23,987 nt of DNA, from NCBI GenBank assembly GCA_050329575.1, contig JBHJOP010000056.1, positions 1 through 23,987 of the forward strand, in the 5' to 3' direction. Shown here piece by piece: positions 1 through 7,268 of the stretch. The translations under genes were made by a program, and so were the position numbers. Origin of the DNA: JAUXFS01 sp050329575. GTDB taxonomy: Bacteria > Pseudomonadota > Alphaproteobacteria > Rhodospirillales > Defluviicoccaceae. Numbering within the stretch: position 1 is the stretch's first letter; each line of letters starts with the position of its first letter. The notes under the pieces were generated by a model. That model was not told the origin of the DNA, made no database searches, and saw nothing but the letters and a program-made list of their open reading frames with translations.

Positions 1-1771
1 CGAGCACCAGGAGGTTGGTCTGGTAGCCGATCGGCGATGCGAACGGGCAGTTGGCGGCAAAGATCACCGCCACCGCGAACGCCTGCGGCGATACCTCCAG
101 TTGCAACGCGGCGTCGACGGCGATCGGCGTCAGCAGGACGGCGACGGCGTTGTTGCTGATCACGTTGGTCAGCGCCGCGCCGAACAGGAACAGCACCGAC
201 AGGACGACGGCCGGGCCGACATCCATGAAGTTCTCGACGAGGGCGCGCGCGAGCAGGGTGGCGCCGCCCGATTCCTGGAGGGCGATGCTCATCGCCAGCG
301 CCGAACCGATGGCGGCGATGATCCGCGTGTCGGTGACGCGGGTGACCTGACGCGGGGTGACGATGCGCAGGACGACCATCGCGGTCGCGCCCGCGAGGCT
401 GGCGAACACCAGCGGGACGATGCCGGATGCCGCCGAGAGAATCGTCACCAGAAAGATCGTGGCCGCCTGTCGGGTGTGGACGGGGTTGGGCACCTCCTGC
501 GCCGACCATTCCAGCAGCACGACGTCGCGGTTGACCTTGAGACCGTGGACGTCGGCCGACTGGCCCGAGACCAGCAGCACGTCACCGGCCTCCAGACGCA
601 TGTCGGCAAGGGTCCGACGGATCATGCGCGACCGCCGCTGGATGCCGAGCACGACGCAGCGGGTCTGGTGGTGAAAGCCGACCTGCCGCAGGGTCTGCCC
701 CTGCAGGCGGGACGCCGGCGCAACCATCGCTTCCGCGACGACTTGCCGGCTCTCCTCCCATCCGGAGGGCGGGGTCGTCCGCGCCGTCGGCGACGCGTCG
801 AGCGCGTCGGCATCGTCGCCCGTCGGCATCGTGGGCGTGACGAGGCCGACATTGCGAGCCAGCGTTTCGGTCAGCACCTTGCGCGTCGCGGCGACGACGA
901 AGATGTCGTTCGGCTGAACGAGGTAGTCTTCGAACGGCGGCAGGATCGCCTCCTCGTCGCGCTGGATCATCCGCACGGTCATCTCCGGTAGCCCCAGAAA
1001 CATCCCTGCGGTTGCCGCCTTGCCGACCAGCGGCGAGTGCGGGGCGACGACCAGTTGCGCGATGAACTGCTTGCCGTCGCCCTCCAACAGGCTTTCCACC
1101 AGACCGACCCGATCCGGCAGCAGCCGGGGCGCGATCAGCACCACGTACAGCATTCCCACCCCGGCCAGCACCAGACCCGGCACCGTGAAATCGAAGAACG
1201 CGAAGTGCGGAACCTGGAGTTCGATCAGGGCGCTATTGACGAGGAGGTTCGTGCTGGAACCGACCAGCGTCGTCATCCCCCCGAGAATAGCCGCATAGTT
1301 GAGCGGCATCATCACCTTGCTGGGCGAGATCGCGAATCGCGTGGCCAGTGCCTGAACCACCGGAATGAAGATCAGGACCACGGGCGTGTTGTTGAGAAAG
1401 CCGCTGATCACCGCCACGAACGTCAACGTCACGGCGATCGACAACCTCGGCCGGCCGCGCGCGAGGTCCAGCATCCATCCGGACAGCAGATCGAGTACGC
1501 CGGCCTGCACCAAGCCTTGACCGATCACCAGCAGCGCCAGCACCGTGATCAGCGCCGGGTTGGCGAAGCCGTGCAGCAACCGGGTCGGTGTCAGTAGATT
1601 CCTGCCGGCGTCGTCGAGGATCGGAAAGAAGTGGAACAGCAGCATCAGCATGCACAGGGCGCCGAGCGAAACGACCTCCATCGGGAAGCGCTCGGTCGCG
1701 TAGAGCGCGAAAGCGGCGACGATCACGGCGAAGGTTCCCCAGATCTGAATCGCCTGCTCAACCCCGGGCAT
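1..1771 (-). CDS. SLC13-type anion permease with RCK_C (TrkA-C) domains, copy 1 (3' end outside window)
   Basis: Membrane permease of the SLC13/DASS-like (ArsB/NhaD-related) superfamily, expected to move an anion such as sulfate or a dicarboxylate across the inner membrane; the substrate cannot be read from sequence. About 590 residues are visible, and by comparison with its 636-residue neighbour roughly the last 40 are beyond the left edge. The layout is N-terminal membrane helices, the first substrate motif VGSSTNLLVN, two cytoplasmic RCK_C-like domains, then C-terminal helices with the second half-site motif TNVISNNA. Start ATG at 1771 (MPGVEQAIQIW) is preceded by GGAGG six bases upstream. 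It lies 81 bases downstream of its paralogue on the same strand and is probably cotranscribed with it. Stretches of the RCK_C part are nearly identical to copy 2, so this is a tandem duplication. Family assignment is firm; substrate is unknown. Confidence 0.88.
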   Translation of the reverse strand, partial: MPGVEQAIQIWGTFAVIVAAFALYATERFPMEVVSLGALCMLMLLFHFFPILDDAGRNLLTPTRLLHGFANPALITVLALLVIGQGLVQAGVLDLLSGWMLDLARGRPRLSIAVTLTFVAVISGFLNNTPVVLIFIPVVQALATRFAISPSKVMMPLNYAAILGGMTTLVGSSTNLLVNSALIELQVPHFAFFDFTVPGLVLAGVGMLYVVLIAPRLLPDRVGLVESLLEGDGKQFIAQLVVAPHSPLVGKAATAGMFLGLPEMTVRMIQRDEEAILPPFEDYLVQPNDIFVVAATRKVLTETLARNVGLVTPTMPTGDDADALDASPTARTTPPSGWEESRQVVAEAMVAPASRLQGQTLRQVGFHHQTRCVVLGIQRRSRMIRRTLADMRLEAGDVLLVSGQSADVHGLKVNRDVVLLEWSAQEVPNPVHTRQAATIFLVTILSAASGIVPLVFASLAGATAMVVLRIVTPRQVTRVTDTRIIAAIGSALAMSIALQESGGATLLARALVENFMDVGPAVVLSVLFLFGAALTNVISNNAVAVLLTPIAVDAALQLEVSPQAFAVAVIFAANCPFASPIGYQTNLLVL

Positions 1772-1852
1772 CGCGGTCCTCCATGATGCCGTCCGCGCGG
1801 GAGTCCGAGCCGGTATCCGCGCTTCTCGATCGTGTCCCCGCCATGACCGCCC

Positions 1853-3763
1853 CTAGAACCCGTACCACCAGGGCACGAACAGGGTGAACACGATCCAGAG
1901 CAGCGCGATCAGCGGGATGCCGGCGCGGGCGAAGTCCGGAAAGCGGTAGTGCCCGGGACCGAGGACCAGCAGGTTGGTCTGGAACCCGAACGGCGAGGCG
2001 AACGAGCAGTTGGCAGCGAACACGACGGTGAGCGCGAACGCCTGCGCCGGGACACCCTGGGTGTGGGCGATGTCGATGGCGATCGGGATGCACAGGACGG
2101 CCGCCGTCTTCCGGCTGATCACGTTGCACAGGACCGCCACCACCAGGAAGACCAGCGACATCATCACGGCCGGGCCGGCCTCGTCGAGCAGGTCGACCAG
2201 GACCTGCCCGATGTGGTGGGCGCCGCCGGTCTGCTGCAGGGCGATGCCGAGCGCCAGCGCGGCGCCGATGGTGGCGACGATGCGCGCGTCCACGGCACGG
2301 GCCGCCTGCCCGACGGTCAACACGCCTCCCGCGACCATCGCGACCGCCCCGGCCAGGGTCGCGACGACGAGCGGTATCGCGCCGGAGGCGGCGAGTCCGA
2401 TCGCGACCACGAAGATGGCGGCGGCCGGACGGGCGTGTGTGAGAGCCGGTAGTTCCTCCGTCGACCACTCCATCAGCACCACGTCGCGGTTGGCCTTGAG
2501 GGCGTCGACATCGGCGGCGGTGCCCTGGATCAGGAGGACATCGCCCGATTCGAGCCGGATGTCGGTCATCCGTGCGCGGATCATCCGCGAGCGACGCTGG
2601 ATGCCGAGAACGATGCAGCGGGTCTGGTGGTGGAAACCCACCTGCCGCAGGGTTTGACCCTGCAGCCGCGACGCCGGAGCCACCATCACTTCCGCGACCA
2701 CCTGGGAACCATCGTCGGCGGGCGACCCGGCATCCGTCCGAGTCCGCGCCGGGGCCGTGGTGTCGCGGCGGCCATCGGAGATCTGCCGATCGGGCTGCAT
2801 CAGGCCGGCGTCCCGTGCCAATGCATCGGTCAGGGCCTTGCGGGTGGTCGCGACGACGAGGACGTCGCCCGGTCGAGCGACGAAGTCCTCGAACGGCGGC
2901 AGGATCGCCTCCTCGTCCCGTTGGACCATGCGGACCGTCATCTCCGGCAGACCGGCGATCAGACCGCCGATGGCGCGCTGGCCGACCACCGGCGACCGCG
3001 CGGAGACCGTGAGTTGCGCGATGAACTGCTTGCCGCTGGGGTCGAGCATGCCGTCGGTGAGACCGGTCCTGTTCGGTAGCAGGCGCGGGGCGACGGCGAA
3101 CACGTAGACGAAACCGGCGACCGCCATCACCAGACCCGGGATCGAGAAATCGAAGAACTCGAACGGCGGCACCTCGGCCTCGATCAGCGCGCTGTTGACG
3201 AGCAGGTTGGTGCTGGAACCAACCAGCGTGGTCATGCCGCCGAGGACCGCAGCATAGCTCAAGGGGATCATCAGCTTGCTGGCCGAGCGCCGAAAACGCT
3301 GGGCGAGCGCCTGGATGATCGGGATGAAGATGATCACCACCGGGATGTTGTTGAGAAACGCGCTGACCACGGTCGCCCCGATCAGCGCGAGGCCGATCGA
3401 CTGCCACTGCCGTCCGCCGCCGAGTTTGACGATCCATCGCGCGGCGAGATCGAGCACGCCGGCACGGACCATGCCCTGACCCATCACCAGGAGCGCGAGC
3501 AGGGTGACCAGCGCCGGGTTGGCGAAGCCCTGCAACAGCCGCGCGGCGTCGAGACGATTGCCACCGGTGAGGTCGGGAACCGGAAAGAGGTGGAAAAAGA
3601 CCAGCAGCACACAGACGACGCCGATGGAGGTCACCTCCATTGGCAGGCGTTCCAGGGCGTAGAGCGTCAACGCGCCGACGATCAGCGCATAGGTCGCCCA
3701 CATCTGAAAGGCGGCTTCCGATCCGGTCAACGGGTCAACTCCGCTGCGGGCCGGGTTCGGCAT
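1853..3763 (-). CDS. SLC13-type anion permease with two RCK_C (TrkA-C) domains, copy 2
   Basis: Complete 636-residue permease of the same family as the gene at 1-1771. Residues about 22-230 are hydrophobic helices including the motif VGSSTNLLVN (181-190); residues about 244-318 and 355-424 are two RCK_C/TrkA-C-like cytoplasmic domains, which in related proteins bind ligands and gate transport; residues about 445-636 are the second helix bundle. Copy 1 reads TNVISNNAVAVL in the second half-site, but this copy reads CNVISRKTAAVL (from about residue 546), so two Asn are replaced by Arg-Lys. That suggests a changed substrate or altered function. The ATG at 3763 has only a weak GGGG-type ribosome site; an in-frame ATG at 3703 (MWATYALIV) would remove 20 poorly conserved residues and is an alternative start. 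It follows the cyclic-nucleotide-binding gene by 136 bases. Substrate (sulfate, dicarboxylate or other) is not determinable. Confidence 0.92.
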   Translation of the reverse strand: MPNPARSGVDPLTGSEAAFQMWATYALIVGALTLYALERLPMEVTSIGVVCVLLVFFHLFPVPDLTGGNRLDAARLLQGFANPALVTLLALLVMGQGMVRAGVLDLAARWIVKLGGGRQWQSIGLALIGATVVSAFLNNIPVVIIFIPIIQALAQRFRRSASKLMIPLSYAAVLGGMTTLVGSSTNLLVNSALIEAEVPPFEFFDFSIPGLVMAVAGFVYVFAVAPRLLPNRTGLTDGMLDPSGKQFIAQLTVSARSPVVGQRAIGGLIAGLPEMTVRMVQRDEEAILPPFEDFVARPGDVLVVATTRKALTDALARDAGLMQPDRQISDGRRDTTAPARTRTDAGSPADDGSQVVAEVMVAPASRLQGQTLRQVGFHHQTRCIVLGIQRRSRMIRARMTDIRLESGDVLLIQGTAADVDALKANRDVVLMEWSTEELPALTHARPAAAIFVVAIGLAASGAIPLVVATLAGAVAMVAGGVLTVGQAARAVDARIVATIGAALALGIALQQTGGAHHIGQVLVDLLDEAGPAVMMSLVFLVVAVLCNVISRKTAAVLCIPIAIDIAHTQGVPAQAFALTVVFAANCSFASPFGFQTNLLVLGPGHYRFPDFARAGIPLIALLWIVFTLFVPWWYGF

Positions 3764-3899
3764 CGCCCCGCCGGTCGGGATCCGGACGAGGCGAGCGACG
3801 GAGACGCGGGCGCAGGGCGACCTCGAGCGCGATTGCTGGCCGTGCGACGAGGACGTTCGGGCGGCGGAGAGGGATCATGGTTGCGGCGATGTTCGGCGA

Positions 3900-4388
3900 T
3901 CAGCGGCTGGAGTCGGAGCCATTCAGGCCCGCCTGCCGGGCCATCACCTTCAGCCGTTCGTAGTTCTCGGTGGTCCGGGCGAGCTTGTCGCTGAGGATGT
4001 GCATCACCCTGAGAGCGGCATCGGGGCTTTCGGTGACGATCCGCAGAAAAACGTCGCCGTCGATCCGCAGCACCTTGAGCGGACCGACGGCGCGAATGGT
4101 CGCCGAGCGGCCGCTGTTGCGAAAAATGCCCATCTCCCCGATCAGCGCCTGTCGCCCGAGGGTGGCGACCTTGACCTCGCCGCCGGCCTCCTCGCCGACG
4201 CAGATATCCGCCCGGCCATCGTCGATGACATAGACGCTGTCCGAGGGTTCACCCTCGTGGAACAGCGCCTCGCCGTCTTCCAGCGTGAGATAGGCGCAGG
4301 CGAAGGCGAGAAGCTTCAGCTTCGGCAGTTCGAGATTTGCGAACAGGGGAATTGCGCGCAAGGCCGCGATCGTTTCGGCGTACTGCAT
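3900..4388 (-). CDS. Cyclic-nucleotide-binding domain protein (Crp/PKA-type cNMP domain only)
   Basis: A 162-residue cytoplasmic protein consisting of a single cNMP-binding fold without a DNA-binding helix-turn-helix. The phosphate-binding cassette is visible at residues 84-98 (GEMGIFRNSGRSATI), with the conserved Glu85 and Arg94 that in the family contact the ribose and cyclic phosphate, so ligand binding looks intact. Residues about 118-150 form a helical tail (DAALRVMHILSDKLARTTENYERL), possibly for dimerisation. It begins 34 bases after the stop of the ABC gene, with a GGGAGGGAGTGAGAGG purine tract just before the ATG at 4388, so it is very likely cotranscribed with it. Lacking an output domain, it probably regulates a partner protein, the adjacent ABC transporter or the SLC13 permeases being obvious candidates; this is inference from position. 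The ligand could be cAMP, cGMP or another molecule. Confidence 0.9.
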   Translation of the reverse strand: MQYAETIAALRAIPLFANLELPKLKLLAFACAYLTLEDGEALFHEGEPSDSVYVIDDGRADICVGEEAGGEVKVATLGRQALIGEMGIFRNSGRSATIRAVGPLKVLRIDGDVFLRIVTESPDAALRVMHILSDKLARTTENYERLKVMARQAGLNGSDSSR

Positions 4389-4422
4389 GACCTCTCACTC
4401 CCTCCCCGCGACCGGGACACCT

Positions 4423-7110
4423 CTAGCTCGCCGCCGCCGCGCGCTCGGCCGCGAATGTGTGCAACACCTCGTCGATCGGGCCTTGGGCGACGGTCCTGCC
4501 GGATTCCATGACGATCGCGCAATCGACCCCCGCGGCGGCATCAATATCGTCCAGCACCCACACGACCCCGGGTCCCGTCGGGTCACCCAGCAGCGTCTTC
4601 ATGATTCCCGACTGGCTGGCCGGGTCAAGGGCCGCGGTCGCATGCTCGAGGATCATCAGGTCGGGACGCTTCATCAACGCACGGCCGATCGCCACCCTTT
4701 GACGCTGTGCCGCCGACAGCCGGCCACCACCGTTGCCGACCTGGAAGCCGAGCCCGATGTCGATCAGCGTCGGCCTGAGGTCGAGGGAGGCGACCACCTC
4801 GGCGATCAGGGCACCGACCTGCCGCTGGCTCTGTTGGCGTCCGTAGGCCACTTTGCCGAACAGGATGTTGTCCTGCACCGAGGCGGCGGCATTGTAGTTG
4901 TCGTGCTCGAAGAAGGCGACCGAACGACGGAGTTCGTCGGGAAGTCCGTCGGCGAAGGCGTGGCGCGCTCGCAGCAATCGCGCCTCGATCGTCTCGTCGA
5001 GCAGTCCCAGGCGGTGACGCTCCGAGATCAGCTTGAATGGCAGGGACAGCAGCAGCGTGCGGTCGGCGGGGTCCGCGTCGTCGAGGCCGGCCGCCTCGAC
5101 CCGGCGAATGACCGCCTGGTATTCGGGCAGGGCCTCGGCGCTGATGAAACTGAACCGCTCGAAGAACTCGTGGCCTGAGGGCAGGCCCTGGAACATCTCC
5201 GTCATGATCTTCGCGACCTTGAGACCGGTCGCAAGGAAGTCCCGGGTGAGGGCGACCGTCTCCAGGACCGACAGCATGTAGGCGTTCTCGGCGATGTGAT
5301 CGAGGTCGAACACCGGGCCGATCGGCGTTCCGAACAGGAGGTTCTCGGCCACCGACATGTTGCGGTTGTAGCGCTCGCGATCGAATGGCTCGACAAGCTC
5401 CTTGAACCTGGGATCCTGGAGGCGCTCATGCAGCATGTTTCGCGCGGCGAGGATCCTCTCGGCGATCGACGGCAGCCGCTCCGGGTCGACGGTGCCCTGC
5501 AACCCGAAACTGAAGACATCCTGCTCGAGGCCGACATCCCGCAGGACATCGATGATCCGTTCGGTCAACTCGTCGGCGGAACCGACGCCCGCGGCTTCGA
5601 GGTCGAGCCAGTCCGCATCGGGATCGCTCTCGGTGTTTCCGGCCTCCCTGGCCTCCGCGAGGCGTCTGTTCCGTTCGGCGAGGGCTTTCCCCTGGTACGC
5701 CGGCGGACCAAGGGGCTGGTGCTTGAGACCATAGACCAGGTTGTCGCGCAACGTGCCGCTGAACAGCGTGACGCTGGGGCCGACGAAGCCGATCCGCCGT
5801 CCGGTCACCGCTTCCGGCAGGGTCTCGAGCTTGACGCCGTCGATGGTGATGTGACCGGAGGTGGGGATCAGGAGTCGCGCGAGCATCCGCGCGACGGCAT
5901 CGACGCCGGAGCCGCTACCGCCCACCAGGGCCACCTTATCGCCGATGGTGAACTTGAAACTGGCGCCGTCGACGGTCCTGAGGCCGCCGTCATCGAGCAG
6001 GATCAGGTTGGTGGCCACCACCTCGCCCCGCAGTCGGGACACCGGCCCGGACGGCAGGTGTTGCAGGTCGGGATCGAGCATTCCGGCCGGCTGGAACTGC
6101 TCGATCAACTGCTCGTACTTGATGCGCGCGTCTTCCTTCATCTGGTACCAGTCGAGCAGCTCCTTCCAGGGCGCGGACAAGTCCTTGTAGGCGGCGAGAA
6201 TGGCGACCAGCGCACCGAAGGTGATGTCGCCGGTGATCACCAGATAACCGCCGATCGAGAAGAAGAAGAACGGCGTCGCCTGGCCGATGACGTTGTTGAG
6301 GAACTTGATGAAGAACTTCTTGCGATAGATGCGGAAGCGGATCTCGTAGATCGTGCCGATCCAGCGGGCGAACTCGGCTCGATCCAATTCGGCGGTGTCG
6401 TTGGCGTGGATCTCCTCCATCCCCGTCACCGACTCGCCGATCCGCTCGGACAGCTTGCGGACCGTCCGCACCCGCTCCTTGGCCAACAGGTTGACCTGGC
6501 GCTGCAATTTCGGGATCAGATACATCTGCAGCGGATAGAAGGCGATCGCCGCGAGGCCGAGGATCGGGTCCTGGGCGAACATGAAGATCAGGATGGTGAG
6601 GAGGGTGCCGCCTTCGAAGGCGGGCAGCGCGAACGCCTCGCCGATGAACCCGCCCAAGGGTTCGACCTCGGAGGTGATCATGGCGATCAGCTCGCCCTGC
6701 GAGGTCCGGCGGAAATGGGGCAGCGGAAAGCGCAGCACCCGGCAGTAGAGGAGATACCGCAGTCGCCGCAGCATCCGCTCCCCGAGCTGCCCCTTGAAGA
6801 CGTTGACGTAGTAGCGGAAGCCGAACCGGATGCCGATCAGCACCAGGAACAGACCGCACAGCGTCATCAGGTACTCGACCTGTTCGAACGACACGCCCCA
6901 GACGGTTTTCGGAAAGCTGGTGGACCCGATCGCGTCGTTGACGATGACCTTCGGCACCTGCAACGACGCATAGAGAAACGGGAACGACGCTGCGGTCAGG
7001 ACGAGCAACAACAGCTGTTGGCGCCAGCTGTAGCGGAAGATGAACTTGAAGATGGTCGGTTCCATCGCCGCTGTCGCGCCCCTCGCCCCAATCCCCGGTG
7101 TGTTGACCAT
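4423..7110 (-). CDS. ABC exporter-like protein with degenerate, internally expanded nucleotide-binding domain
   Basis: An 895-residue inner-membrane protein: an exporter-type six-helix transmembrane domain (residues about 30-325) fused to a very long NBD-like region (about 360-895; an ordinary NBD is about 240). The NBD fold is recognisable, but the catalytic motifs are altered. Walker A reads GGSGSGVD (397-404), with Val-Asp where Lys-Ser/Thr belong; the Q-loop Gln is replaced (FVGPSVTLFSG, 442-452); the signature is LSAAQ (798-802); Walker B/catalytic Glu read LMILEH (818-823), giving Glu then His; the H-loop His is Asp (VVWVLDDID). The D-loop ALD is kept. About 280 extra residues lie between Q-loop and signature and contain repeated SV.(E/D)N(L/I)LFG modules. 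ATG at 7110 (MVNTPGIG) was chosen because GGAAG lies five bases upstream; an in-frame ATG at 7143 has a poorer site. It sits between the HAD-IIIC and cNMP genes. ATP hydrolysis seems unlikely unless a partner NBD is supplied; substrate unknown. Confidence 0.9.
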   Translation of the reverse strand: MVNTPGIGARGATAAMEPTIFKFIFRYSWRQQLLLLVLTAASFPFLYASLQVPKVIVNDAIGSTSFPKTVWGVSFEQVEYLMTLCGLFLVLIGIRFGFRYYVNVFKGQLGERMLRRLRYLLYCRVLRFPLPHFRRTSQGELIAMITSEVEPLGGFIGEAFALPAFEGGTLLTILIFMFAQDPILGLAAIAFYPLQMYLIPKLQRQVNLLAKERVRTVRKLSERIGESVTGMEEIHANDTAELDRAEFARWIGTIYEIRFRIYRKKFFIKFLNNVIGQATPFFFFSIGGYLVITGDITFGALVAILAAYKDLSAPWKELLDWYQMKEDARIKYEQLIEQFQPAGMLDPDLQHLPSGPVSRLRGEVVATNLILLDDGGLRTVDGASFKFTIGDKVALVGGSGSGVDAVARMLARLLIPTSGHITIDGVKLETLPEAVTGRRIGFVGPSVTLFSGTLRDNLVYGLKHQPLGPPAYQGKALAERNRRLAEAREAGNTESDPDADWLDLEAAGVGSADELTERIIDVLRDVGLEQDVFSFGLQGTVDPERLPSIAERILAARNMLHERLQDPRFKELVEPFDRERYNRNMSVAENLLFGTPIGPVFDLDHIAENAYMLSVLETVALTRDFLATGLKVAKIMTEMFQGLPSGHEFFERFSFISAEALPEYQAVIRRVEAAGLDDADPADRTLLLSLPFKLISERHRLGLLDETIEARLLRARHAFADGLPDELRRSVAFFEHDNYNAAASVQDNILFGKVAYGRQQSQRQVGALIAEVVASLDLRPTLIDIGLGFQVGNGGGRLSAAQRQRVAIGRALMKRPDLMILEHATAALDPASQSGIMKTLLGDPTGPGVVWVLDDIDAAAGVDCAIVMESGRTVAQGPIDEVLHTFAAERAAAAS

Positions 7111-7268
7111 CGCAACTTCCGACACCGATCGGTGGGCCGGCATCCCCGCGTCGCCTACGAGCTAGCACCAACACCAAGCCTCGTCCACACGCCATGTTCG
7201 GCGAGCGACCGGCCCGCCGGCCGGACGGCACCGCGGGTTCCCCGTGCGGCGGCGCATCCCGCCGCGCG

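Noticed and set aside
1758..3701. A 647-codon minus-strand frame overlapping the SLC13 gene
   Set aside because: It is a frame-shifted shadow of the permease gene; the translation is Arg/Pro/Gly-rich and lacks membrane helices or motifs.
3764..3899. Possible small gene between the cNMP and SLC13 genes
   Set aside because: The 136 bases contain no frame with a ribosome site and plausible composition, and no clear hairpin or promoter.
7111..7268. Possible terminator or small gene between the HAD-IIIC and ABC genes
   Set aside because: GC-rich self-complementary patches exist (for example around 7205-7225), but none is followed by a T-run on the minus strand and no short coding frame stands out, so cotranscription remains likely.
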